A stretch of DNA of 53,264 bases from Gammaproteobacteria bacterium (GCA_030431985.1 JAUIIB010000016.1:1-53264); one strand, 5' to 3'. Numbered from the stretch's first letter, positions 18,832 through 27,715 are shown. Translations and numbers: made by a program. Notes: generated by a model not told the origin, from the letters alone.

Positions 18832-19746
18832 ATGATTCACGCTAAGGTAGAGGTGGCGCTTTGTGTTTATCAAAGCCAGAAAGAAGGGATAAAACGGGTG
18901 TCGGAAAAGCCGGTAAATATTGGCATTGATAGCAAGCCGAAAAGTGAGCAGGACAAAATCGACTTGAATCACGAAATGTCCGGCATGCCCACCGGTCGTA
19001 GACAACGTTTTCTTACTCAAAACGATTATGGCGTTCACGGCGAGGAAGGCGAGAAGAAAAAAGCCGAACGCCGGTATCACAACATGCTGGAATACATGCT
19101 GGCCGAGGATGCGCGGTATGCAAAATTGTATTATGAAGTGCAGGACACTCTGAACCAAGCCCGCCGCGCTGCTGAACATGCCCTGCACGATATCAACAAA
19201 CAACTTGAGGTAGCGGAGCGAACGTTACAAATGATGCGGGACAATGCCGCGCGGCTGGATGATGGTACGCTGGTGTTTCGCTCCACTGCTGACGGCCATG
19301 TTTATACCGAAGACGGCAGAAAATTATCGGCTGAAGAAGCGAGCGGCCTAGCGTTTTCCGAAAACGCCCCAAGCCGCGAAGCGTACAATCAGGCAAAAAA
19401 TACCGTTGAAACCGCAAAGACGCAAAAAAACGAAGTGGAAGCCTATCAGCGCGAGATCGACCACGCTCAGGAACGGTTGCGCGATGTGGAGAACCCGCTC
19501 ACGTTGGAAGAACTGGAAACAATCAAGCACGATATTTCAGAAAACAGCTTATTTCCCCGTAATAGTGGAGCGCAACAACCAGTTTGCGATGCTTCAGCCA
19601 ATTCACTTGAGCAGGACATCTGCAAAGAGTCAAACCTCAACATGCCCCCAATGAATAGCCAGTTTGACAAAGCACGGCTTGGTATTCCTGATGTTGAAGC
19701 ATTGCCGCAGCTTATAAAAACCCAGACTGTTGCGCCCGCCGTATAA
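18832..19746 (+). CDS. Long coiled-coil protein of unknown function
   Basis: About 304 residues, strongly helical (RRAAEHALHDINKQLEVAERTLQMM), with a short beta-rich insert GTLVFRSTADGHVYTEDG. That insert also occurs in some phage or plasmid coiled-coil proteins. ATG 18832 has no clear ribosome-binding site; internal ATGs near 18979 are alternatives. It converges with the small exported gene at 19750. A mobilization or structural role is conjecture. Confidence 0.6.
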   Translation: MIHAKVEVALCVYQSQKEGIKRVSEKPVNIGIDSKPKSEQDKIDLNHEMSGMPTGRRQRFLTQNDYGVHGEEGEKKKAERRYHNMLEYMLAEDARYAKLYYEVQDTLNQARRAAEHALHDINKQLEVAERTLQMMRDNAARLDDGTLVFRSTADGHVYTEDGRKLSAEEASGLAFSENAPSREAYNQAKNTVETAKTQKNEVEAYQREIDHAQERLRDVENPLTLEELETIKHDISENSLFPRNSGAQQPVCDASANSLEQDICKESNLNMPPMNSQFDKARLGIPDVEALPQLIKTQTVAPAV

Positions 19747-19749
19747 ATT

Positions 19750-20088
19750 TCATTGCCCTGAATCGGGAACAAGCTGACCGCAGCTTCGTTGCAATAAGGC
19801 AATCAAAATACTGGTTGCTGAGTGATCGGGAAATTGCTCAAAGCTTTTTCGTAGCAGTTCTTTTTTCTCTTCGGTTTCGGTCGGCAACCAATTCCAGACG
19901 CATTCCGCTTTTTCTTCGCCATGAAGCAAATACGTCATGTGGCTGATTGATTGAAGCGCACCGAAATACCACCAATGCTGTTGCACTTCCGAATATTTCA
20001 AAAAATCGCTGCTGGTCAGATTACTGGCCTGCGTGGAGGTGGAAAACAAAAGCGCAACGGCGGCAATAAACAAACTAGCACGTTTCAT
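19750..20088 (-). CDS. Small exported protein, Rap1a/Tai-like
   Basis: A 112-residue protein with a signal peptide (MKRASLFIAAVALLFSTSTQA). Two cysteines remain in the mature part (ECVWNW and QRSCGQ), in a helical arrangement like that of Rap1a/Tai-type periplasmic proteins. Its ATG overlaps the TGA of the upstream PEP-CTERM gene by four bases, so the two are translationally coupled and probably act in the same place. The family assignment is tentative. Confidence 0.65.
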   Translation of the reverse strand: MKRASLFIAAVALLFSTSTQASNLTSSDFLKYSEVQQHWWYFGALQSISHMTYLLHGEEKAECVWNWLPTETEEKKELLRKSFEQFPDHSATSILIALLQRSCGQLVPDSGQ

Positions 20089-20726
20089 TGCCGGTTCCTT
20101 TTGTACGTCATGAAACCGATCAGACCGATACCCAGTAATGCCAGTATGGACGGCTCGGGCACGGTGCCGACATCGCCGTCGCGCACGGCCCATGCTCGAG
20201 CAGTGACACCTTTGGGCGTTTCAAACTGCGCACCATTAACGAAGCCAAAGAAAAATGCATTGCTTGGATTACCCGCAGGTTCCACATCCGACCAATAGGC
20301 ACCGGTCGTAAGTGTAAATAATGCCAAATCAGGATCGCTACTGGTAAAAATTGAATTTCCTGCTGTACCTCCCAATTCATCATAAAATAAGTGACCCAAT
20401 TCAATGTCAGTACAGTTAAGTGAAGTACATGGCGCACCCCCACCTGAATTTATCAATGTTGGCAAACGCCAATCATTAAAACCACCAACGTTTAGGCTTG
20501 CCGCCCATGCGGCGGCACTGTTCCATGTCATAAATCCATCCGTATTGCCGGTGCCGTCATCAAAAACCGAACCGGCCCCGGCATTCGAATCGGCCAACCA
20601 TGTAATATCCAGATCGGTATCATAAACGGCTAGACCGCCCAGCCGGGACAATAAAGCCGCATCAACCGATGCCGCCGCCAAAGTCAAAATTCCGGCGCAT
20701 ACCACGCCGTTCACTGTTTTGTTCAT
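20085..20726 (-). CDS. PEP-CTERM surface protein with DUF1566/Lcl-like domain
   Basis: A 213-residue exported protein. It has a signal peptide (VVCAGILTLAAASVDAA) and a domain with YDTDLDITWLADSN, WRLPTL and YWSD, typical of the DUF1566 (Lcl C-terminal) type. At the C-terminus is a clear sorting signal: VPEP, a hydrophobic helix (SILALLGIGLIGFMTY) and a basic tail KRNRQ. PEP-CTERM proteins are processed by an exosortase (EpsH) and tied to extracellular polymer in many betaproteobacteria. Cysteines in PCTSLNC may form a disulfide. Finding it as element cargo means the host must supply the exosortase. Confidence 0.9.
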   Translation of the reverse strand: MNKTVNGVVCAGILTLAAASVDAALLSRLGGLAVYDTDLDITWLADSNAGAGSVFDDGTGNTDGFMTWNSAAAWAASLNVGGFNDWRLPTLINSGGGAPCTSLNCTDIELGHLFYDELGGTAGNSIFTSSDPDLALFTLTTGAYWSDVEPAGNPSNAFFFGFVNGAQFETPKGVTARAWAVRDGDVGTVPEPSILALLGIGLIGFMTYKRNRQ

Positions 20727-20817
20727 GTTCGTACCTCTAATTTTGATTGATTGAAAAATGTCTGTCGTGCTTTTTTAAAAGCCGGGATTTGAAAAATTTT
20801 CACCGACGTGCTACAGG

Positions 20818-20954
20818 GCAAAAAGGATCGTTTTTGTTACCATTTTCATAAGTTGGTTTTGGTGAGGTAGGCTGTTCCTAATCAACTGTTTCACAAGGGA
20901 TTTAAAAACGGGATTTTGGGAAAGGCGGCATCGGACAAAAACGATCCTTTTTGT
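20818..20954. promoter_or_regulatory. Two near-identical 20-bp palindromes upstream of the resolvase
   Basis: GCAAAAAGGATCGTTTTTGT at 20818-20837 and ACAAAAACGATCCTTTTTGT at 20935-20954 are each near-palindromes centred on GATC, and each is almost the reverse complement of the other. The centres are 117 bp apart, close to eleven helical turns. They lie in the divergent region between the PEP-CTERM gene and the small resolvase. They may be resolvase binding sites (a res-like site) or operators. Repeat structure is seen; function is inferred. Confidence 0.65.
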
Positions 20955-21031
20955 CGAATCGAACACGGTAGAAGTACGGGACAATCATTTCTGTCATAAA
21001 CGGAAATTGTCACGCGAGGGAAAGGAACGGC

Positions 21032-21601
21032 ATGAAACGTCTGGGCTATATTCGCACGTCCACCGGCAATCAGTTGATCGACCGGCAAGTTCTTGCGTTG
21101 CAGGAAGCGTGCGATAAAATTTATATCGAGGAAGGTACGTCCGCCGTGAAAAAACATCGTCCGGTTTACGAGAATATGATCTCGCAGCTACGGCCCGGCG
21201 ATGTGCTGGTGGTATCGTCCTTGGATCGAGCGTTTCGCTCCGTTCTGGATGCGTTGGGCGAGCTGGACAAATTGCATCAACGCCGCATTCAGTTTAAATC
21301 GCTGACACAGGATTTTGACACGACCACGCCGGAGGGGAAATTGCTGTACGTTATCGCGGCGGCACTGGCCGAGTGGGAACGCCAAACCATCAGCCGCCGT
21401 ACCAAGGAAGGCTTAAAGGCCGCGCAAAAACGGGGCAAACATGCGGGACGGCCTCATGCACTGTCGCTGGAGCAAATCGTCACCATTCGGGAAAAGCTGG
21501 ATCATGAACCCGGAACTACCATTACAGAACTGGCTCAGGAAATGAACGTGTGCACACGCACCGTTACACGGGCTTTGCAACGTGGCGGCTGCGCATACTG
21601 A
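21032..21601 (+). CDS. Small serine resolvase/invertase
   Basis: A 189-residue site-specific recombinase of the resolvase/invertase family. The N-terminal catalytic domain starts RLGYIRTSTGNQLIDRQ (nucleophilic serine in RTST) with SSLDRAFRS and EGLKAAQKRGKHAGRP. A C-terminal helix-turn-helix follows (TITELAQEMNVCTRTVTRALQRGG). It is full length. It is separate from the large integrase, so the element encodes two serine recombinases. It may resolve dimers or invert a segment; the paired palindromes upstream are its most likely sites. Confidence 0.93.
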   Translation: MKRLGYIRTSTGNQLIDRQVLALQEACDKIYIEEGTSAVKKHRPVYENMISQLRPGDVLVVSSLDRAFRSVLDALGELDKLHQRRIQFKSLTQDFDTTTPEGKLLYVIAAALAEWERQTISRRTKEGLKAAQKRGKHAGRPHALSLEQIVTIREKLDHEPGTTITELAQEMNVCTRTVTRALQRGGCAY

Positions 21602-21619
21602 AAATAGCCGAACTGTAAG

Positions 21620-21656
21620 AAAGGCTGCAAGAAACAAAATTTCCGCAGCCTTTCCA
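21620..21656 (+). terminator. Terminator of the resolvase gene
   Basis: AAAGGCTGC (21620-21628) pairs with GCAGCCTTT (21645-21653) across a 16-base loop, 19 bp after the resolvase stop. The T-run after the stem is short, so strength is uncertain. Confidence 0.7.
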
Positions 21657-21665
21657 TGTGTGGGA

Positions 21666-21690
21666 CAACACGACACCGAATGTCGTGTTG
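21666..21690. repeat. Perfect ten-pair hairpin upstream of the XRE regulator
   Basis: Two ten-base arms, CAACACGACA and TGTCGTGTTG, are separated by CCGAA. It lacks a T-run, so it is more likely a protein-binding palindrome or an RNA hairpin than a terminator. It lies between the resolvase terminator and the XRE operator. Confidence 0.6.
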
Positions 21691-21713
21691 CTGGCTCAAT
21701 ATAAGCTTTAGAA

Positions 21714-21739
21714 ATCTTATTTATCAAGTTAAATAAGAT
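21714..21739. promoter_or_regulatory. Palindromic operator in front of the XRE gene
   Basis: Arms ATCTTATTTA (21714-21723) and TAAATAAGAT (21730-21739) are perfect inverted copies around a six-base spacer, ending 12 bp before the XRE start codon. Position and symmetry fit an autoregulatory operator for the small repressor that follows; this is an inference. Confidence 0.65.
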
Positions 21740-21751
21740 CGACAAGGCTAA

Positions 21752-21988
21752 ATGAATACAGACGTGTGCAAAGCTCTGGGGGATGCGATAGCAAAACAAC
21801 GAAATGACACGGGCATTACGCAGGAAGACTTGGCCGCCAGAGTAGACCTTAGTTCGCGATCCATTCAACGTATCGAAGCGGGAACCGAACAACCCCGTTA
21901 CGAAACCCTGTTCAAAATAGCCCACGCACTCAACACTACCCCGGATCAATTCATTTTGCCTATGTGGGAGCGTTGGCTCAAGCGGTGA
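21752..21988 (+). CDS. XRE-family transcriptional regulator
   Basis: A 78-residue single-domain helix-turn-helix protein (cro/C1 type) with ITQEDLAARVDLSSRSIQRIEAG as helices 2-3 and PRYETLFKIAHALN after it. It is the size of phage-type repressors and restriction controller proteins. The perfect palindrome just upstream suggests self-regulation. It is the only obvious transcription factor in the element apart from the ParD-like ribbon-helix-helix fragment, so it could govern the R-M operon or element functions. This is not shown. Confidence 0.9.
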   Translation: MNTDVCKALGDAIAKQRNDTGITQEDLAARVDLSSRSIQRIEAGTEQPRYETLFKIAHALNTTPDQFILPMWERWLKR

Positions 21989-22923
21989 CTTTATTTTGAC
22001 CTGCGGTCAATGCCCCCAATAATTTTCAACCTTTGCTCGACGCTCGCACCGGAAAATCATTGGCCGCTAAACCCACCCGATATGACCTACAGCTTACAGT
22101 TTTCGGTCATCCATCTGTCAAATGTCAGATGGTTTAGAGGCAGCGGAATATTCTGTACACCGTAATGATCGCCATGGACTCTAGGGAACGTTTTGTTGTA
22201 CAAACATTGCTGAAGACAGCGAAAAAATAGTCCCGCTTTTGGTTTCACTGAGAAACGTACCCTTACCGCGATATGCAAGCTGTGTTTTGTAATACAAAAC
22301 CTGCTTGGCAAGGGAGACGCTGCGCTCTCCCGTTGCATCCCTCTGGCCGATGGCGTGGCTACGGGAACTGCAATTCGTTCCAACCTTCACCACACCATCA
22401 AAACGTTTCGCCGTTTTATCACTCGCTGGACTTGGAGATATGCTTTCTCCACCAGCACCGAACCATGCACAATCGTTTGGCCGATTGATCACCAGTCAGG
22501 GGAGCGTTCCTGCTACCCCTAACAACCCCATGACCAACCTTATGCAGATTGGATGCGCACCAAAGGGAATTCTCTCCCCTTGGAACCTGTGACCAGAACT
22601 TTCGCGATCTGGAGACTACGACCAACCGTCCACACATGGATGCCGTGAGCGTTTCGTCGCTCAATCACGACCACTGTTTCGCCAGTGGATGACGTATTCG
22701 TTCCACAATTTTTGACCAGAAGGAATAGGTTTTTTGAGTCAAAAATGAAATGGCAATATACTAATTGCAATACTCTCAGCTATTAATTTCTACAGCTTGC
22801 TCTGTCTGGATAACGGTAAAATTTACTGAAATATCAGACCGAAAATCTATATTAATATGCATGATCAATCAATGATTGTTCGATATTTTGTATTTTGGCA
22901 CAACAAAAACTGGACGATGAGAT
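21989..22923. other. Long region without a convincing gene
   Basis: About 935 bp between the XRE gene and the RES-domain gene. Several short frames of 60-100 codons overlap on both strands, none with a good start signal or recognisable protein. It contains short hairpins: CCATCTG with CAGATGG near 22109-22130, GTTTTGT with ACAAAAC at 22284-22300, and GGGAGA with TCTCCC at 22312-22331. It may be decayed coding sequence, an RNA, or repetitive DNA. The RES-gene promoter should lie in the AT-rich last 150 bp. Confidence 0.5.
22312..22331. repeat. Short GC-rich palindrome
   Basis: GGGAGA, an eight-base CGCTGCGC loop, then TCTCCC, with flanking GCAA and TTGC extending the pairing past one bulge. 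It resembles the dispersed GGGAGACGCTGCGC-type hairpins I remember from filamentous cyanobacterial genomes; the resemblance is from memory only. Confidence 0.45.
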
Positions 22924-24375
22924 ATGGCTTATAAAGATGATACCGATGAATTATGTGCTAAAAATCTTTGTCACCATTGTGTAAGGGAAAGCTACCTCAG
23001 TGCTGAGATAAAATCAGAAGGAAAAAAACGGAAATGTTCATATTGCGGTCAAACCGCTAAAAGTTATCTGATCGAAGACATAGCAGAACGCATTGATATT
23101 GCCTTCGAACAACATTATGTGCAAACAGCCAATGAACCATCAGCTTGGCAATATTCCCTAATGTCAGACAAAGAAAGTGATTATGATTGGGATCGCGATG
23201 GAGAGCCCGTACAATACGCAATTATGAATTCTGCCGACATGCCAGAGGATGCGGCTCATGATATACAAATTATCCTCGAAGACCGGCATGGAGACTTTGA
23301 TGCCTTGGCAGCCGGAGAAGAAACACCTTTTTTATCGGATTCTTATTATGAGGAAAAAGGTGTAAGCGATACTGCATGGCATGAAGAATGGCGTAACTTT
23401 GAAAAATCTATAAAAACAGAAGCCCGTTTTTTTAGTAATACGGCACTGAAATATCTGGAATCTGTGTTTGAAAATATTCGTGAAATGGACACTAAGGATG
23501 GTCGCCCTATTATTGTAAATGCTGGGCCCGATACCGATATGCCAGCGCTTTTTCGCGCCAGAGTCTTTCAATCAGATGACAAACTAAAAACCGCCTTAAT
23601 GCGTCCTGATCTTCATTTAGGCAGTCCTCCGTCCCCGTTTGCAAAAGCTGGTCGCATGAACGCTCATGGCATTTCCGTTTTTTATGGAGCCAATAATCCA
23701 GATGTGGCTCTTGCCGAAGTAAGGCCGCCTGTAGGTAGCCAGGTTGCTGTTGCACGTTTTGAGATCACGCGTTCTCTGAATCTACTTGATTTGACCGCAT
23801 TGGATTTTGTCACAGTAAAGGGCAGCATTTTTGATCCTGATTTTATTCACAGACTTGAAAGAGCGGCGTTTCTCAACAAGCTATGTGAAAAAATTACAAG
23901 GCCAGTTATGCCTGATGATGAAGCCTTTGAATATTTGGCGACTCAAGCCATTGCAGATTTTCTATCTACTGAACCTGATCCACAAATGGACGGTATCATT
24001 TTCCCTTCCGCACAAGTAGCAGCAACTTCTCTGAATGTGGTGCTATTTCACAAAGCATCAAAGGTTGAAAAGCTAAATTTACCGGAAGGAACGGAGTTGC
24101 ATGCCGAACTATGGCAAATGTATGAAGACGGGCCGGAGCCAGAATATAGTGTGACAGAAGAAGTACCGCCTAAAAAAGATGAAAATATAAAAGAAGAAGG
24201 TGAAGAATGGCCGCTTGATTTGGAATGGCCATTATCAGATTCAGAATTCGACGAGCCTACCTTAAAAATAGATACGGATAACATATGGGTACATATTATC
24301 AACTCTGTTAAATTCTCTTCTAGTGATTTTCAAGTTAAACGCCATCGCTGGGAAAAGAAAGAGTCATCTTTTTAG
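22924..24375 (+). CDS. RES-domain protein with HEPN/RES N-terminal region
   Basis: A 483-residue protein. The N-terminus has a zinc-type CHHCVRES...CSYCG pair and an all-helical region as in HEPN/RES N-terminal domains. The RES domain (residues about 205-385) starts LFRARV and contains GRMNAHGISVFYGANN and ALAEVRPPVG, the conserved Arg, Tyr and Glu region. The C-terminus is acidic. RES toxins of RES-Xre systems degrade NAD+. This long form is not a classical toxin, and the XRE gene is 935 bp upstream with no close antitoxin. A stress or defence role is plausible. Confidence 0.82.
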   Translation: MAYKDDTDELCAKNLCHHCVRESYLSAEIKSEGKKRKCSYCGQTAKSYLIEDIAERIDIAFEQHYVQTANEPSAWQYSLMSDKESDYDWDRDGEPVQYAIMNSADMPEDAAHDIQIILEDRHGDFDALAAGEETPFLSDSYYEEKGVSDTAWHEEWRNFEKSIKTEARFFSNTALKYLESVFENIREMDTKDGRPIIVNAGPDTDMPALFRARVFQSDDKLKTALMRPDLHLGSPPSPFAKAGRMNAHGISVFYGANNPDVALAEVRPPVGSQVAVARFEITRSLNLLDLTALDFVTVKGSIFDPDFIHRLERAAFLNKLCEKITRPVMPDDEAFEYLATQAIADFLSTEPDPQMDGIIFPSAQVAATSLNVVLFHKASKVEKLNLPEGTELHAELWQMYEDGPEPEYSVTEEVPPKKDENIKEEGEEWPLDLEWPLSDSEFDEPTLKIDTDNIWVHIINSVKFSSSDFQVKRHRWEKKESSF

Positions 24376-24567
24376 ACGTGCCTAAGAAAATGCGATTGAT
24401 CGTTTTTGGCCTCAATCTGCTCATTCGCCATCAGCTATCTACCCCTGCTTATTTGGCATCTGTTCAATTTTATTCAATGCATCATCTTTCATGATGCAAA
24501 TATTTCCCTTGACATAAATTTACTTTCGATTCTAATATTCCGCATCATTGTTGATGAAGGAATTTTT

Positions 24568-25176
24568 TTGAAACTTGCCGATATCGTTACAGTGTCTTCA
24601 GGACACCCTTTCAGGGGCAAAATACCGGAAAAGCCCGGTAGTGGCATTTACGCTGTGCAGATGAAAGATGTTTCCCCCGAAGACAGCGTGAATTGGGATA
24701 ACGTGATCGAAACTGAATTATCCGGCAAAAAACAACCCGATTGGCTCGCGCCGGGTGATATTTTGTTTGTTGCGCGCGGTTCCTATAACTACGCGGTGCT
24801 CATCGAAGAAATGGACAAACAAGTCATCTGCGCGCCGCACTTTTATATTTTGCGCGCAACCGATCCTTCACTCTTACCTGCCTTTCTGGTCTGGCAGCTC
24901 AATCAACGGCCATTACGAAAATATTTCGACAGCGCGGCAGAAGGTTCTCTCACCAAAAGCATCCGGCGCTCTATATTGGAACAAGCTGAAATCGTCGTGC
25001 CGCCCTTGGAGAAACAACACAAAATTCTCGGATTGCATAAAGCTATACAGCAAGAAAAAAAACTATATGCTGAGTTGATCAGCAACGCGGATAAATTAAT
25101 GCATACCCTTGCTAGAGACATGATGGCGGGTAAAACTTTAGAGACAGCAAACATGCACAGGGAATCAAAATCATGA
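24568..25176 (+). CDS. Half-length type I restriction specificity (S) subunit
   Basis: About 202 residues with one target-recognition domain (LADIVTVSSGHPFRG to VPPLEKQHKIL) and one C-terminal helix, instead of the two of a full HsdS. TTG 24568 (in GAAGG-AATTTTTTTG) is the likely start, as the family begins with this KLADIV-like strand. The frame is open to ATG 24406, but the upstream residues look non-coding. Its stop overlaps the hsdM start by four bases. It may pair as a dimer of half-subunits or act with hsdS downstream as an alternative specificity. Confidence 0.75.
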   Translation: MKLADIVTVSSGHPFRGKIPEKPGSGIYAVQMKDVSPEDSVNWDNVIETELSGKKQPDWLAPGDILFVARGSYNYAVLIEEMDKQVICAPHFYILRATDPSLLPAFLVWQLNQRPLRKYFDSAAEGSLTKSIRRSILEQAEIVVPPLEKQHKILGLHKAIQQEKKLYAELISNADKLMHTLARDMMAGKTLETANMHRESKS

Positions 25177-26696
25177 ACACACCGATTAATCAGGACGCAC
25201 TCAACAAAGCCCTGTGGGCGGCATGCGACACCTTCCGTGGCACGGTCAGCGCCGACACCTATAAGGATTTCATCCTGACCATGCTGTTCCTGAAATATAT
25301 CTCCGATGTTTGGCAAGATCACTATGACGGATATAAAAAAGAACATGGCGACGAGCCAGAACTGATTACTGAGATGATGAAGAATGAACGCTTCGTTCTT
25401 CCGCCTGGTTCCAGCTTCTACACCCTCTACGAAAAACGCCATGAACCCGGAAACGGCGAGCGTATTGATCAGGCATTGCACGCGCTGGAGGAAGCCAATG
25501 GAACCAAACTGCGCGATGCATCAAAATCGGTGTTTCAGGATATCAGCTTCAACACCGACAAGCTCGGTGAGGAAAAACAGAAAAACACTATCCTGCGCCA
25601 CTTGCTGGAAGACTTCGCCAAACCGGAATTGAATTTACGGCCCAGTCGCGTGGGTTCGCTTGATGTCATAGGTAACGCTTATGAATATCTGATCAAGCTG
25701 TTCGCCGCCGGTGGCGGACAAAAGGCCGGAGAATTCTATACGCCGCCTGAAGTCTCCGACTTGATCGCGGAAATTCTCGACCCGCAGGAAGGCGATATGA
25801 TTTCTGATCCGGCTTGTGGCTCCGGTTCCTTGCTCATGAAATGCGGGCGTAAAGTGCGCGATCGTTTCAACAGTAAGAAATACGCCCTTTACGGACAAGA
25901 GGCCATCGGCTCCACTTGGTCACTGGCCAAGATGAACATGTTCCTGCATGGTGAGGATAACCATAAAGTAGAATGGGGCGACACCATCCGCAACCCCAAG
26001 CTCCTCGATAAAAATGGCGGGCTGATGCATTTTGATATCGTCACCGCGAATCCACCGTTCAGCCTCGATAAATGGGGTCATGATGAGGCCGAGCATGATA
26101 AGTTCGGACGGTTCCGCAGGGGCGTGCCGCCCAAGACTAAGGGCGATTATGCTTTTATCCTGCACATGATCGAAACGCTCAAACCAAAAACCGGGCGCAT
26201 GGGCGTGGTCGTACCCCACGGCGTACTGTTTCGCGGCAGTTCAGAAGGAAAAATCCGCCAACAACTCATCGAGGAAAATTTGCTCGATTGTGTGATCGGC
26301 CTGCCGGAAAAGCTGTTTTACGGCACCGGCATACCGGCGGCGATTTTAATCTTCAAGAAAGACAAACCTGAGAACAGTGTCCTGTTCATTGACGCCAGCC
26401 GCGAATTCAAGGCCGGAAAAAACCAGAACCTGCTTACGCCCGAAAATATCGACAAAATCGTAGCCACCTACCGCGCCCGTGAGAGTGTCGATAAATATGC
26501 CTATCTTGCCAGCCTGGAAGAAATTCAGGAAAACGATTACAACCTCAACATTCCGCGCTATGTCGATACTTTTGAGGAGGAAGAGGAAATCGATCTCATG
26601 GCCGTGCGCAAGGAACGCGCAGAACTCAAAACGCAACTAGCCGCGCTGGAAACTGAAATGGACGGCTATTTGAAAGAACTGGGGTATGTGGAATGA
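25173..26696 (+). CDS. hsdM: Type I DNA methyltransferase (M subunit)
   Basis: A 507-residue N6-adenine methyltransferase of a type I restriction-modification complex. The N-terminal HsdM helical domain (ALWAACDTFRG) is followed by AGEFYTPPEVSDL, the SAM-binding motif DPACGSGSLL (from about residue 212) and the catalytic NPPF (residues 293-296). It overlaps the half-S gene upstream and rhuM downstream by four bases each, so translation is coupled through the operon. Confidence 0.95.
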   Translation: MNTPINQDALNKALWAACDTFRGTVSADTYKDFILTMLFLKYISDVWQDHYDGYKKEHGDEPELITEMMKNERFVLPPGSSFYTLYEKRHEPGNGERIDQALHALEEANGTKLRDASKSVFQDISFNTDKLGEEKQKNTILRHLLEDFAKPELNLRPSRVGSLDVIGNAYEYLIKLFAAGGGQKAGEFYTPPEVSDLIAEILDPQEGDMISDPACGSGSLLMKCGRKVRDRFNSKKYALYGQEAIGSTWSLAKMNMFLHGEDNHKVEWGDTIRNPKLLDKNGGLMHFDIVTANPPFSLDKWGHDEAEHDKFGRFRRGVPPKTKGDYAFILHMIETLKPKTGRMGVVVPHGVLFRGSSEGKIRQQLIEENLLDCVIGLPEKLFYGTGIPAAILIFKKDKPENSVLFIDASREFKAGKNQNLLTPENIDKIVATYRARESVDKYAYLASLEEIQENDYNLNIPRYVDTFEEEEEIDLMAVRKERAELKTQLAALETEMDGYLKELGYVE

Positions 26697-27715
26697 GCTC
26701 CGGTGAATTAATTCTATATCAAACCGATGACGGCCAGGCAGAAATCAGTCTGCACGCCATAGATGGCACAGTATGGCTGACGCAAGACGATATTGCAGAG
26801 CTTTTTGATAAAGGTCGCTCTACAATTGCCGAGCACATTCTGAACATCTTCTCAGACGGCGAATTGATTGAGGATTCAGTTTGTCGGAAATTCCGACAAA
26901 CTGCCGCAGATGGCAAATATTACAATGTCTTACACTACAATCTCGAGATGATTTTAGCCGTCGGCTACCGCGTGCGTTCTCCGCGTGGCGTGCAATTCCG
27001 TAAATGGGCCAATACTGTCCTGAAAGAATACCTTATCAAAGGTTTCGCCATGGACGACAAGCGCCTGAAGCAAGCCGACAAGTGGGACTATTTTGATGAA
27101 TGGCTTGCGCGCATCCGTGATATTCGCGCCTCGGAAAAACGGTTTTATCAAAAGATCAAAGATATCTACACCACCGCCATAGATTACGATAAATCATCGG
27201 ATCAGGCGCAGTTTTTTTTCAAAAAGGTACAAAACAAAATGCTCTGGGCGGTTACAGGACACACGGCGGCGGAACTGATCCAAGGGCGCAGCAATCCGGA
27301 CAAGCCCAATATGGGTGTGATGTCATGGAAAGGCTCCATCGTTCGAAAAGGCGATGTCGGCGTTGCCAAAAACTACCTGAATAAAGACGAAGTGGAAGAA
27401 TTAAACCGCATCGTCACCATGTATCTGGATTATGCGGAAGATCAGGCCAAGCGGCGCAAGCCTGTGACGATGGCACAATGGGCGGATAAACTGGATGCTT
27501 TCCTTGAATTTAATGAGCGTGATCTTCTGACCCATGCCGGAAAAGTGCAAATGGACGTGGCGCAGAAACTGGCCGCTGACCGCTATGATGCATTCGATGC
27601 CAAACGTAAGGAAGCTGAGGCCGTTGCCGCCGATGAAGAAGATATCGAAGTGCTGGAAAAAATGGCCAAAGACATTGAAAGCCGGAAGAAAGGAACTGAA
27701 GATGAACGTTCCTGA
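26693..27715 (+). CDS. rhuM: RhuM-family protein
   Basis: A 340-residue protein of the RhuM (virulence RhuM) family. The N-terminal domain has VWLTQDDIAELFDKGRSTIAEHI, a helix-turn-helix-like segment, and VLHYNLEMILAVGYRVRSPRGVQFRKWA, followed by helical regions with a C-terminal coiled coil. RhuM genes are frequent passengers in type I R-M operons, but their job is unclear. It overlaps hsdM by four bases and hsdS by 14 bases. Confidence 0.9.
   Translation: MSSGELILYQTDDGQAEISLHAIDGTVWLTQDDIAELFDKGRSTIAEHILNIFSDGELIEDSVCRKFRQTAADGKYYNVLHYNLEMILAVGYRVRSPRGVQFRKWANTVLKEYLIKGFAMDDKRLKQADKWDYFDEWLARIRDIRASEKRFYQKIKDIYTTAIDYDKSSDQAQFFFKKVQNKMLWAVTGHTAAELIQGRSNPDKPNMGVMSWKGSIVRKGDVGVAKNYLNKDEVEELNRIVTMYLDYAEDQAKRRKPVTMAQWADKLDAFLEFNERDLLTHAGKVQMDVAQKLAADRYDAFDAKRKEAEAVAADEEDIEVLEKMAKDIESRKKGTEDERS

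Noticed and set aside
22087..22770. Several short overlapping frames on both strands
   Set aside because: None has good start signals or a plausible protein; they overlap each other and palindromic DNA.
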